64,000 nucleotides of DNA from Leguminivora glycinivorella (GCF_023078275.1 NC_062983.1:2721001-2785000), one strand, 5' to 3'; positions 9,400-18,822 are shown, numbered from the stretch's first letter. The notes: generated by a model not told the origin, from the letters alone. A program made the numbers and translations.

Positions 9400-9830
9400 C
9401 TTTAAATGGCTCGAGTTTCACACTCTCGAGACGTGGGCCAATTAAAAGAATCGCCCCTAGACGATCCGGGCTAACTACATGGGAATTTACGGATTGGAGG
9501 TCAGGGCGGTACCGCAGCGAATCTATCCATCTTTTTATACTTTTCCTGATCTTTGGTCTCTCTTCTGAGTCGTATACTCTGGTGAGAGTAATCGTGGTCA
9601 TTGGGCTGGCTTTTAATGCTTCCCCGGCCTGTTTTTCTATTTGTAGCGTTCCGCACGAACAGGATTTAAGAGTAACTCGGTGAGAGCTTTCACGTGGTCT
9701 ATCCATCGCATTGAGGGGCGCCCTCTGGGTCTTGTACGTGTACTCCAGGGTGTATGATCGAACCATATTAATTGCTTTAAGTATCCTAATTGTAAAAGGT
9801 GTTCGACAATCTGATACTCCAGAACACATT
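9400..9830 (-). pseudogene. Decayed RTE-type LINE C-terminus
   Basis: In one minus-strand frame around 9650-9730 the sequence reads 'RPRGRPSMRWIDHVKAL', the hallmark near the C-terminus of RTE-type ORF2 proteins, followed by stops and frame changes. Open frames in other phases exist on both strands (9279-9683 plus, 9365-9829 minus) but show no domain. I treat the stretch as a relic. Confidence 0.4.
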
Positions 9831-10113
9831 CTCAGGCAAGCACTATGATTTCCTGTCTAAAATAAATACCAGCCTTATCCACCAGTGCGTTTGTTTCTCT
9901 ATAAGGTTAGTGTAAGATCTGGACACTTGTATAAGTTTTAATTGTTTGACAATCACGCCGCACGCGCCACCCCGCTGCACTCCCAATATGAGCATGCACT
10001 CAGGCCTACCTTAGCCCAGAAGAAGAGATTCCTCAAAGGGACCAAGGGACCTTGATCTCATTCAAAAGTTTACTAACACTACTTATGTCACAGATGAATG
10101 GCGTTTTTTCCAC
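9831..10113. other. No gene recognised
   Basis: Flank of the large DNA transposon; nothing supported. Confidence 0.5.
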
Positions 10114-10530
10114 AAAGGGTATAGCCGTGTTTGTATGGGACATTGGCCCCAGAAGCCAAATCGATTGCCGTTTTGCCAATTTATAAACCCAAATGAAAGA
10201 TGCTTTTTCATAAAAAAAAAACACCCTAATTGCTGCAGGTTTTTGAGAAAATTAAAAAAATCGAAAATTGGTTTTAATTTTTTTTTATCTAAACTACAAA
10301 ACCGATTTTTTTGTAAGTTACACACATTATGTAAGCAATAAAGATGCATTATTTAAAAAAAAATGAATTTCCAAATATCTTTATAAGTAGTGAAATTTTC
10401 AGTTTAAAGTTTTCAAAAAAATTTTTTTTATATTTCCGTGATAGGGACACCCACCAATTTTGGTTATATTATGTATAAACTAATATTCTATAACATATAT
10501 TTTTTTCAAAAACATTCACTTGGATCAACA
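10114..10530 (+). repeat. Left terminal inverted repeat of the DDE/SWIM transposon
   Basis: 417 bp, AT-rich, with long A and T runs and the motif 'CCCACCAATTTTGG'. It is inverted at the other end with scattered single-base differences, so the two ends have begun to diverge. Confidence 0.85.
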
Positions 10531-10640
10531 GGGTAAAAGTACCATGTGTATGTGCAGGGAGAATTCGCCCGGTCCCGGATCTTCCGCCGCTCTGTACGAA
10601 TTTGAATTTCGAACGTGACAAATTGCTCAAAAGGAATAAC

Positions 10641-12180
10641 TAGAGATGTGCCGCGGAGAATGTTCTCGCTCTCGGAAATTCCTTCTCTTGAGAATTTCCG
10701 CACTTTCTCGGGAATGTTCTCCTAGACGAGAAAGTGCGAGAAAGTTCAATTTTTTTGTTAACATTTAAAAAAAATACTCATAGCCTACTTTCTCATGAAA
10801 TAAACATGTACCATTATTATTTAAGTGCATGAAGAACACTTTTTCTTAAACAAATACCTATTTAAAGTTACAGTCTAGGTATTTTTGATTGTATTGTTGC
10901 AACGTGCAACTCGTTCAAGATATTTACCATGTTTTCAACAAAACTTAAGACAGTAATTAACATTGTTATCTTATCTTGCACGTGCAAAGCTACCTGCACC
11001 ATCGGGGTGTTTTAGAAATTTTTATAACAATGTAACCCTTTGACCACACGTGAGTTTTTTGCGGAATAGATAAGGATAACCACGCACTCCAGCAATTTCC
11101 CCACTCTATTTATCTCATAAAAATTAGTTTTCTAATTGTTTACTCAGTGTCGTCAAAGCTAATACACCGAGTAGTTGAAGTTTCGCGACAGTGATGTTAC
11201 ATATTCAAAATGAAGAAAAGTAAAGTTTTTGAATATTTCAGAACTATAGGTATAACGGACGATGATGGCCGTGTTAAATTTGTGTGTTTGTTTTGCGATG
11301 CAATGTATACTTGCAAAAATGTGACGAGATTCGTGCGGCATATTGTTTTTAATTGTAGCAAATGTCCAGTCGATGTTAACGAGATTTTGAAAAAAAGGAA
11401 GATAAAGAAACGTACCAAAACAACCATCCAGGATTCTCAGGAGGTCCCGAAAAATGTATAGAAGAGAACTGTGTTAACAATGTTAACATTGAAATGAACA
11501 ACACATTCAATGAGGTAAGTTATTTTTAAGCTTTCTTGTTTTAAACTAGCTCTTTTAAAAGTTGTAGTTGTAGGTAGTTTCGAATAATATGAAACCAAAA
11601 AAATTTAAGTCTCTTATCAATAAAAATATGTATATTGAAAGTTATTTTATTAGTATAAAACACCTTCCCCCACCTTGTTATCGTATAGTATAGTTATAAA
11701 AAGTAGGGGAGAATGTTCCCGGGAATATTCTCGTGGACAAGCGAAATTTGATATGGTAACGCTCAGACTATTACTTCAAGACAAAGTTACTTTACTGGAA
11801 CCAATAATACTATATATAGGCGACAATCATTTATGCAAGAAAAGTCACAAAATGTACTTAGTCAATGTGCATTCTAAATAAAACGGATGAAAGAATATGC
11901 GAGCAAGTTCTCGAGAACCTTCTCGTGAGAACGTTCTCAAGAACATGCTTGGAAATTTCCCAAGATAGTAGAGAATTTGACCCTTAGAATATGTTGTTCC
12001 CTTTTAAATGTGTGTCAATGTATTTTAAAGCCATATAAGAAGAAATACAAATAATCAAATATCAAAATATGTGCAGAATGTATGTACTTTCTCGGATATT
12101 CTCGTTGCGGAGAAAGTTCCCGAGAATGTTCTCGCTATATTCTCCCGTTCGCGAATGTTCTCGAGAACGGTCCATCTCTA
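10641..12180 (+). mobile_element. hAT-like element nested in the DDE/SWIM transposon
   Basis: Its ends read TAGAGATG... and ...CCATCTCTA and are flanked by an exact 8-bp duplication GGAATAAC at 10633-10640 and 12181-12188, the length hAT transposases make. Subterminal sequence is rich in 'GAGAATGTTCTCG'-like palindromes at both ends. The inside holds a BED-finger ORF (11210) but no transposase catalytic domain, so the copy is non-autonomous. Because it splits the 5' region of the larger transposon it is the younger insertion. Confidence 0.8.
11210..11461 (+). pseudogene. BED-type zinc-finger N-terminus of a hAT transposase (truncated)
   Basis: 83 residues. After 'KVFEYFRTIG' comes 'FVCLFCDAMYTCKNVTRFVR' followed by 'HIVFNC', i.e. 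C-x2-C ... H-x4-C, with the spacing and flanking aromatic residues of BED fingers that bind the ends of hAT elements. A basic tail follows and a stop at 11459. The dimerisation and RNase-H-like catalytic region is missing. A donor-like 'GAGGTAAGT' lies near 11512, so this could be the first part of a spliced gene whose rest was deleted. Confidence 0.55.
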
Positions 12181-12305
12181 GGAATAACTCATATTTTTAT
12201 TGGCTGTATGCGGCTTAGTTGGTGTCACGTCACGAAATTAAAAAATAAAAAAGGCGGGAAACGCGGCTTATTAAGGAGTTTGTTCCGTTAAATATTAGTT
12301 TTGCA

Positions 12306-13015
12306 ATGGAAAAAAAGGAGATTATCCGCAAAATATTCTCCAAATCTCCAAGATCGTTACATTATTACGTTCTTAGTAATATCAGCGAACGGCTACGCAA
12401 ATATGCGATCGATTATATAGAAAAAACCTGCTGTCCGTAGAGGAAAACGTAAGCACACTTCTTTTTAAGTTCTTTGTACGATAACTTATGTGTGTTACAC
12501 AATTTTGTTTGGTTTAAAACAATCTATACTATTATATAAAGAGGAAAAAATTGTTTGTTTTATACAATAATAATATAAGTAAATTCTGAACAAATATGTA
12601 GGTACGTTAAATCAATCATAGCCATATGATTAATTTGGCGATTACACGTACCTATGTTGACTGACTTTATAGTAAGAGTAACCGAGTACCTATGTTATTA
12701 AACTTATTAACTCTCTGGTCGTTAACAGTTACAATTAATAATGATACAAATATTGCTTTTTAGGTAGAAATATTAAAAAACATATATTTCGAGCAAGTAC
12801 AGCTTCCAACAAATATGCTCAGAACACTGTTTTTGGAAGTTATGTCGTTTGGCGATGTGTTTCTGGAAGAAGAAGGAATTGTTTTGCTTGACCAATGCTC
12901 GCATTGCAAGTTTCATCGACAGAGTGATGGTTATAGACGCTATATTGTGGAATACAAAGAATTATTTTGTCAGTTCTGTGCAGGAAAGTTGTTTTATGTA
13001 GAGGACAATATTTAA
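12306..13015 (+). pseudogene. Small two-exon accessory gene of the transposon, zinc-ribbon-like, with one frame break
   Basis: Exon 1 (12306-12448) starts with ATG and ends at a good donor (AAAAC/GTAAGC). Exon 2 (12764-13015) follows a good acceptor (TTGCTTTTTAG) and stays open for 83 codons to TAA. In exon 1 a run of six A (12421-12426) puts a TAG ahead of the donor; one more A would make the frame continuous and in phase with exon 2, for about 131 residues. The protein has two C-x2-C pairs ('CSHC' and 'CQFC') about 30 residues apart, as in zinc ribbons, and an acidic/hydrophobic middle. It lies directly upstream of and parallel to the transposase. Function unknown; a DNA-binding or regulatory helper is a guess. 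Confidence 0.5.
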
Positions 13016-13138
13016 TGCGTAGGAAAATAGATAGGATACCTGTTAATTTGTAATTCAAGTACTTCAGTATATATGCTATCACTCAAGTAGAGGTGTTGTG
13101 TTTGTTTGAATAATAATTTAACATAATAATCTATTTAA

Positions 13139-15172
13139 ATGTCGACAATTAATCGTAGATGCGACAGCTGTAAGAAACAATACTGTAAAATATCAGGTAA
13201 GAAGAAAATGTTACATACACCTGCAGACGTCGATTTCTTTTCTATTTCATTAGTACAGAGTTTCAGTATTGGTGATTCTATTTGTGGATCCTGTCGAACT
13301 AAAGCCTATCGTAAAAAAACACCAGTGGTCGATGCGAATACAGACCTTGAAATCAGCAGCGAAGATGAAGACCCAACCTTCTCTGTTCATCTGAATAATC
13401 CCATTTGTGTTGAATCCGTTGAGTTACCAATCCAAAGAACTATATCTACACACCGCTGTTGTTGTATTTGCTCTAACTTGGTAAACCTACAAAAAATACC
13501 TAAAAAAGCTAGAATACAGGCATACATTCAGAGAAAAATATATATACCTACAGATAACAGATGTTGTCCTTCACACATCATAAATGGCCAGTTTTATCAG
13601 GACGATTTAAATAAGATTGTAATTTATTCGAACACATCCACAATTAATGTATTAGAGATATCGGAACTCTTTGAGTCTTTGGCTGTTCAAACGCAATTAA
13701 ATGTATTTGATAAGATACAAAGTAGAGCACTCGCAGATAATGATTTAAAAGTTTTAACAGGCTTTACATGGAACGAAATTGATGTCATTCGAAATAAATT
13801 GGTTAGCTTACGAAACAGCATGCAGCGTAGTACTTTACAAGCAATTATAGTTTTTTTAGTAAAATTACGTACTGGTAGTAGCAATAAATTAATTTCAACA
13901 ATGTTACAGCTCTCGAGAGAACAAGCTGTTTCCGATTACGTAGCGAGCGTAATTCAGTCATTTGAAACAGATGTCCTTCCGTATGAGTTTGGGATAAATA
14001 CACTTAGCAGACAATGGTTAATTGAGAACCGCACAACCGATCTTGCCATTAAAATATTTAAAGCCACAAATACCTTGATTCTAATTTTTGATGGTACCTA
14101 TGCTTACCATCAAAAGAGTAATAATAACGAGTACCAACGCAAGTCATACTCTGGCCAGAAAAAGACCCATTTATGTAAACCATTTACAATCTGTACGTCA
14201 GATGGCTTCATTGTGGACATGTTGGGGCCTTACCATGCGAATGAAAATGATGCTAGTATAATGCGTAAAATCATTGATAGCATGAGTAACCTTGTACAAA
14301 GTGACGACATATTTGTTCTCGATAGAGGATTTCGGGATGTCGTTCCTTTGCTGGAATCAAAAGGATTTAAAGTTATGATGCCCCCAATCAAAGGTAAAAG
14401 GAAACAATTAACAGCTCAAGAGGCTAACGAGTCCCGAAGTGTTACTAAAATTCGTTGGGTTGTAGAAGCAAAACACGGTGCCCTAAAACAAAGATATAAA
14501 CTGCTTGACCAAACATTAGACAACAAAATGCTTCCCAAAATAAAAAGCTTATATAGAATTGCTTCATATCTATTAAATCTTTTTGGCAAGCCGTTAACTT
14601 CTGACATTCACATGTCTAATGAGATTTACGAACAAATGATATCGAAAAACTATTCAGAAAACCTTTTAGCAGCGGAAGTAGAACAAAAAGGCTGGTTGCG
14701 AAAGAAACTACCCTTCCAAATGTTCTCATCCAATAACATTACCGATTTCCCCCAATTATCAGAGCCTGAATTAAAGTTATTGTTCACTGGTAGCTACCAG
14801 TTAGGACAAGCAATTTCATATTTAGCTGAGCTTTTAGATGAAAACGGTACTTTCAAAATGGCATACGTTAAAGATCAAACGAAGTTATTAAAAATACAGG
14901 TTCAGTCACGACACATTTCTAAAAAGGTGTACAGATGTTTTTTAAAATATGATCCTGAAGCTGAAGGCATTCACACAATACAACAGTATTGTTGTGAATG
15001 TGCCAATGGCTTGAGAACTGTGGGCTGTTGTTCGCATGTGGCGGCTGTGATTTACTATCTGTCACACGGCAGATATTTATCTAAAATTCCACGCCCCAAT
15101 GAAAGGCTCAGTTCCCTTTTCCAAAATGAAGGCTTAATTGTAACGATTGACACGGATAGTGATGACGATTAG
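13139..15172 (+). CDS. DDE transposase with C-terminal SWIM-type zinc motif
   Basis: 677 residues, intact. The N-terminus has paired cysteines (C8/C11 and C49/C52) and a second cysteine cluster (about 107-146), probably zinc-binding DNA-recognition modules. Residues about 200-275 resemble the helix-turn-helix that precedes DDE_Tnp_4 domains ('LKVLTGFTWNEID'). The likely catalytic triad is D318 ('FDGTY'), D395 ('LDRGFRD') and E443 ('RWVVEAKHG'), with the RNase-H-like fold of IS5/Harbinger/ISL2EU relatives. Near the C-terminus 'CEC' (619-621) and 'CSH' (631-633) form a CxC...CxH SWIM motif, followed by an acidic tail. It would cut and join the transposon ends. The start is the first ATG after the accessory gene's stop, with no intron needed. 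The exact superfamily name is uncertain. Confidence 0.8.
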   Translation: MSTINRRCDSCKKQYCKISGKKKMLHTPADVDFFSISLVQSFSIGDSICGSCRTKAYRKKTPVVDANTDLEISSEDEDPTFSVHLNNPICVESVELPIQRTISTHRCCCICSNLVNLQKIPKKARIQAYIQRKIYIPTDNRCCPSHIINGQFYQDDLNKIVIYSNTSTINVLEISELFESLAVQTQLNVFDKIQSRALADNDLKVLTGFTWNEIDVIRNKLVSLRNSMQRSTLQAIIVFLVKLRTGSSNKLISTMLQLSREQAVSDYVASVIQSFETDVLPYEFGINTLSRQWLIENRTTDLAIKIFKATNTLILIFDGTYAYHQKSNNNEYQRKSYSGQKKTHLCKPFTICTSDGFIVDMLGPYHANENDASIMRKIIDSMSNLVQSDDIFVLDRGFRDVVPLLESKGFKVMMPPIKGKRKQLTAQEANESRSVTKIRWVVEAKHGALKQRYKLLDQTLDNKMLPKIKSLYRIASYLLNLFGKPLTSDIHMSNEIYEQMISKNYSENLLAAEVEQKGWLRKKLPFQMFSSNNITDFPQLSEPELKLLFTGSYQLGQAISYLAELLDENGTFKMAYVKDQTKLLKIQVQSRHISKKVYRCFLKYDPEAEGIHTIQQYCCECANGLRTVGCCSHVAAVIYYLSHGRYLSKIPRPNERLSSLFQNEGLIVTIDTDSDDD

Positions 15173-15400
15173 TATTAATTAATACATCTGGCGACATTAA
15201 TCTATGTTGTACGTTGTACCATACCATCAACCACAAACTTAACTGAACTGACCATCGGTAGACCTAATTAACATTGACATAGTAAGACCTACTGATGGCC
15301 AGTTAGATGTGTTCCTGTTTGTAATATAGACATTTTATTTTGACGATGCTCTTATGTTATTTTTATTAGATTCTTGTAGTTAGCCATATCAAGTCCAATA

Positions 15401-15406
15401 AATGTA
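15401..15406 (+). terminator. Poly(A) signal after the transposase gene
   Basis: 'CCAATAAATG' lies about 230 bp after the transposase stop and just before the right inverted repeat, a sensible end for the element transcript. Confidence 0.4.
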
Positions 15407-15438
15407 TGGTATATCATAAGTCTGTTTCATTTTGGTAA

Positions 15439-15858
15439 TGTTGATCCAAGTGAATGTTTTTGGAAAAAATATATGTTATAGAATATTAGTTTATACATAA
15501 TATAACCAAAATTGGTGGGTGTCCCTATCACGGAAATATAAAAAAAAAATTTTTGAAAACTTTAAAGTGAAAATTTCACTACTTATAAAGATATTTGGAA
15601 ATCCATTTTTTTTTAAATAATGCATCTTTATTGCTTACATAATGTGTGTAAGTTACAAAAAAATCGGTTTTGTAGTTTAGATAAAAAAAAATTAAAACCA
15701 ATTTTCGATTTTTTTAATTTTCTCAAAAACCTGCAGCAATTAGGGTGTTTTTTTTTTTTTATGAAAAAGCATCTTTCATTTGGGTTTATAAATTGGCAAA
15801 ACGGCAATCGATTTGGCTTCTGGGGCCAATGTCCCATACAAACACGGCTATACCCTTT
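15439..15858 (-). repeat. Right terminal inverted repeat of the DDE/SWIM transposon
   Basis: Inverted match to 10114-10530, from TGTTGATCCAAGTG inside to CTATACCCTTT outside. Confidence 0.85.
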
Positions 15859-16145
15859 ATCCCGTATGTTTCCGCGTCCCAGCGCACCTTAACGCCACAG
15901 CGCATCACCGCTGGCTTCCAACACTTAGATAATAATCTGCCTTGTTGTTCCACTAACGACCACTTCACTCAGGAGGAATTTTAAGCACTAGAAAATTGGA
16001 CAGAAGCTTTTATGTGAATTTGGCAGTGATTAAATTATGCAGGAGCATTAAAGAAACCAAACGGCATGTCATCACATTCATAAAAATAAACAGCCCTTTT
16101 CTAATTCAATACTCAGGCTCAGCAAGGAGTCTTTTACCATACTTA

Positions 16146-16330
16146 TACATACATACATACAATCACGCCTGTATCCCATAAAGGGGTAGGCAGAGCACAT
16201 GAAACCACTAAAGTCTCAGTGACACTCTTGGCAATTAAGGGGTTGAAAGAAAACGAAAATTTTGACATTGCAGTGACAGGTTGCCAGCCACAGGAAGACA
16301 GGGGATGGTGAAATTGTTATATCACCTTTT
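16146..16330 (+). repeat. 'CAATCACGCCTGTATCCCAT' dispersed repeat
   Basis: Starts with (CATA)n, then CAATCACGCCTGTATCCCAT and 'GGGGTAGGCAGAGCACATGA', then 'GACATTGCAGTGACAGGTTG'. Related copies are at 37161-37300 and 50666-50905. It begins like the 3' ends of the RTE fragments at 18972 and 54400, but in inverse sense, so it may be a non-autonomous partner of a LINE. Confidence 0.6.
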
Positions 16331-16536
16331 TTCAACACAGATAATAATCTGCCTTGTTGTTCCACTAACGACCACTTCACTCACTAGGAATTTTAAACAC
16401 TGGGAAATTGGACAGGAGTTGGCTCTTGTGTACTTGTAAATTACGTAGGCGCATTAAAGAGACCAAACAGCATATCATAAAATTCGTAAAAATAAACGCC
16501 CTTTATCTTCAATCAAAGAGGATGAATCCTGGCATT

Positions 16537-16583
16537 TCTGGCGCATGCCGGGATTACGCAAGGATAATGATGATGATCTTAAG
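16537..16583 (+). repeat. Tail remnant of the GATGATG SINE
   Basis: 'GGCGCATGCCGGGATTACGC' followed by 'AAGGATAATGATGATGATC' matches the 3' end of the SINE at 43001-43323. Confidence 0.5.
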
Positions 16584-16839
16584 GTCAGTATTCTCTAATT
16601 TACATGACTTTGCAATCTCAAAATGAGAAAGTTATTTGATCCTTTTGTGTTTTTGGTAGACTACGACAATACAAGTCTTTTGACCATACATTTATCACCG
16701 TTTTTGAACACTTGGATAATAATCTACCTTTTTCTACTAACGACCACTTCACTCAGGAGGAACTATAAGCACTGGCAAATTGGACATGAGTTACTTTCGT
16801 CTACATTAAGTGTTTTCATAAAATTAACCATTACGTAGG

Positions 16840-17288
16840 TATAAACTTTATTACTATCTTTTTGTTTTATGGACAAAAATGATCAAAAGGCAATATCATA
16901 AGCAATATTTGATAATGCGAGTGTCAAAGCTTGGACATGTTAAGTAATGGCGACTAATGGCAACTCGGAACTAGTAACAGTGAAGTCATGTAACATGCAG
17001 TAACATGTAACAATGCAAGTTGAGTGAAGACATGTAATAAGGACTTAGTGCTGGAGCAGCTCGCGCCTAATCTGCATTTAGCGAGGGATGTTAATAAGCT
17101 TGGCCCATAGACCGCTCAATGCAAGATTTTGCATTAAATAGTTCATTTATTACGCTACAAGACGATTCTTGTTTCATTTCTGTTTTCACGGTTGACTGGT
17201 AGAGAATGCCTAAAGGCATTACGTCTACCATTTACATTTTTATGTGCATTAAAGTTTAAATAAATTAGCAAAGCGTGATCGAATTTCT
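16840..17288. other. No gene recognised
   Basis: Unique-looking AT-rich sequence with short direct words ('ACATGTAA' series at 16983-17040). Nothing else supported. Confidence 0.5.
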
Positions 17289-17358
17289 GCGGAGAGCAGC
17301 CTATAGCTAACATAGTTGACACAAGTGTCAACTATGTTAGCTATAGGCTGCTCTCCGC
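17289..17358. repeat. Perfect palindrome, 34-bp arms and 2-bp centre
   Basis: The arm from GCGGAGAGCAGCC to GTTGACAC (17289-17322) is repeated exactly in inverse at 17325-17358 with AA between. No mismatch in 34 positions. It could form a cruciform in DNA or a long RNA hairpin. Confidence 0.9.
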
Positions 17359-17420
17359 AAGCGCTATGAAAACAAAATGCTTTGAGTTGTACTTTCACTA
17401 CTCCATATAATTATTATTAA

Positions 17421-17602
17421 CTAGCTTTTGCCCGCAGCTTCGCTCACGTTAGAAAGAAACAAAAAGTAGCCTATGTCACTCTCCATCCCTTCAACTGTCT
17501 CCACCTAAAAAACAAGTCGATTCGTTGCTCCGTTTTGCCATGAAAGACGGACAAACAACAAACATACACACACACTTTCCCATTTATAATATTAGTATGG
17601 TA
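17421..17602 (+). repeat. 'CTAGCTTTTGCCCGC' dispersed repeat, full copy
   Basis: From CTAGCTTTTGCCCGCAGCTT through 'AGTAGCCTATGTCACTCT' to 'ATAATATTAGTATGG'. It is common in Lepidoptera as I remember it. Another full copy lies at 44511-44692, a copy split by a hAT MITE at 46516-47545, a short minus-strand end at 49663-49702, and a weak start at 62830-62870. It probably is a non-autonomous LINE partner. Confidence 0.65.
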
Positions 17603-17658
17603 ATGTTTCAACTTTCTTAGACCATATAAATTCTATCCATAGTAAAATACAATTTACT

Positions 17659-18460
17659 ATGGAGTTGGAAAAAGACTGTTCTCTTCCCTTCTTGGATGTT
17701 CTCATTTTGAGGAATCCTGATAATAGCTTAGGTCGCACTGTGTACAGAAAACCTACTCATACTGATAGGTACTTAAATGGCAAATCTCACCACCATCCCA
17801 GTCAACTAGCTACTGTAGGCAAATCTTTGTTTCAGAGAGCCCAAAAGATATGTGACGACCAGCATTTGGCCGCGGAGCTTCGACATGCCAGGCAGGCGCT
17901 GTTGGCGAACGAGCTCAAGATACCGCGTGTCAAGCAGAAGGCCCGCTTGAAGATCCCTACAGTGGAGCGCCGGCCTGCTATTCTGCCTTTTGTTAGAGGT
18001 GTTACAGATAGGATCAGCCACATCTTGAAACGGGTTTCTTTTAAAACTTATTTCAAGCCCATGAAGAAGATGTCCCAATTCCTGAGGTCTGTAAAATGTC
18101 AAACTTCTCTACAAAATGCTGGAGTGTACAGGTTAGACTGTGAGTGCGGCCTGTCATATGTGGGACAGACGAACCGAAGTATTTCCACACGGGTGAAGGA
18201 ACACATAGCGGATGTCAAGCACCGTCGGCAAAGGTCTGCAGTCTCTGAACATGTCATGGATAAAGTCAATCATGCTATAAAGTTTGACAAGCCTCTGGTT
18301 CTTGCTAAGGAGAAGCGATATATACTTACCCAGAATGTTGCGCGAGGCCATTGAGATCAAGAAATATCCAAACTTTAATAGAGAAGATGGCTTTACTTTA
18401 CCACCGGCTTGGGATCCAGTAGTAGTACATCTGATAATGGAACAAGCACGACAAAGGCTG
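17659..18460 (+). pseudogene. Penelope-like element: end of reverse transcriptase plus GIY-YIG endonuclease, frame broken
   Basis: The frame begins in the last reverse-transcriptase block ('LPFLDVLI', 'TVYRKPTHTDRYL', 'SHHHPSQL') and goes through a linker into a GIY-YIG endonuclease: 'GVYRLDCECGLSYVGQT', then 'RVKEHIADVKH', with the cysteines usual in Penelope linkers. Compared with the copy at 57.5 kb a 4-bp insertion near 18330 ('ATATACTTACCCAG' versus 'ATATACCCAG') shifts the frame, so the predicted protein stops at 18354. The codons beyond (to about 18460, 'EAIEIKKYPNFN') are still readable in the new frame, and a 3-bp GTA insertion follows near 18420. Penelope elements are retrotransposons whose enzyme joins a telomerase-like RT to this endonuclease. 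The 5' RT is absent. Confidence 0.85.
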
Positions 18461-18822
18461 TGAGGCATTTGTGTTGTATGGTGTTGGACATATGCAGTTT
18501 GTTTTTGTAAATTTTTGTGTAGATTCATTGATTCATTGTTTTTTAAAATAGTAATGGTAATTTTTTGAATATTGTATAACTAGCTTTATTAATAGTGTGT
18601 GAACCTGCCTTAAAAATCTATATTATTTGTGGTCATGGTTCGTTAATATTTCTTGTATGTGGGTAGCTTTTGCACATTGTAATTTTTCCTCAGTCACCCG
18701 TTGACCACGAACGCTGTAAAGAGTTCGAAACGTCGGGATGAATTTTAAATTCATTATACGCGATTTAATCCGTTTCCATAGTTTTATTTCATTAGTAACT
18801 ATTGCGGTAACCGATGACAATA
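18461..18822 (+). repeat. 3' untranslated tail of the Penelope copy
   Basis: Nearly identical to 57935-58300. It includes the conserved 'GTTGACCACGAACGC' and 'GTTCGAAACGTCGGGATG' words, and a hammerhead-like arrangement at 18698-18740 (see findings). Confidence 0.75.

Larger units (their letters stand above)
10114..15858 (+). mobile_element. 5.7-kb DDE-transposase/SWIM DNA transposon with about 420-bp inverted ends
   Basis: The left arm 10114-10530 is inverted, with few differences, at 15439-15858; the outer ends read AAAGGGTATAGCCG and CGGCTATACCCTTT. Between them lie a small two-exon accessory gene and a 677-aa transposase, both on the plus strand. A 1540-bp hAT-like element interrupts the 5' region (10641-12180). 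The transposase type (Pfam-style DDE_Tnp_4, ISL2EU/Harbinger-like) is inferred from motifs. I see no convincing target duplication at the outer ends ('TTTCCAC' left, 'ATCCCG' right), so exact termini need a second copy. If the hAT insertion is removed the element is about 4.2 kb. Confidence 0.75.
15903..16840 (+). repeat. Three diverged direct repeats, spacing about 420 and 370 bp
   Basis: The segment 'ATAATAATCTGCCTTG...' with 'ACTAACGACCACTTCACTCA' and 'AAATTGGACA' occurs at about 15917, 16336 and 16705. Copies 1 and 2 also share the next 110 bp ('GCATTAAAGA', 'AAAATAAACA'). A 185-bp insertion of another repeat (16146-16330) separates copies 1 and 2. Coding capacity is not convincing. Confidence 0.6.

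Noticed and set aside
9279..9829. Overlapping 134-aa and 154-aa frames on opposite strands
   Set aside because: Neither has a domain; the one recognisable motif (RTE 'RPRGRPSMRWIDHVKAL') lies in a third frame with stops.
10083..10349. Frames within the inverted ends, repeated at 15620-15892
   Set aside because: The same AT-rich terminal repeat read on both strands; they differ by indels in A runs.
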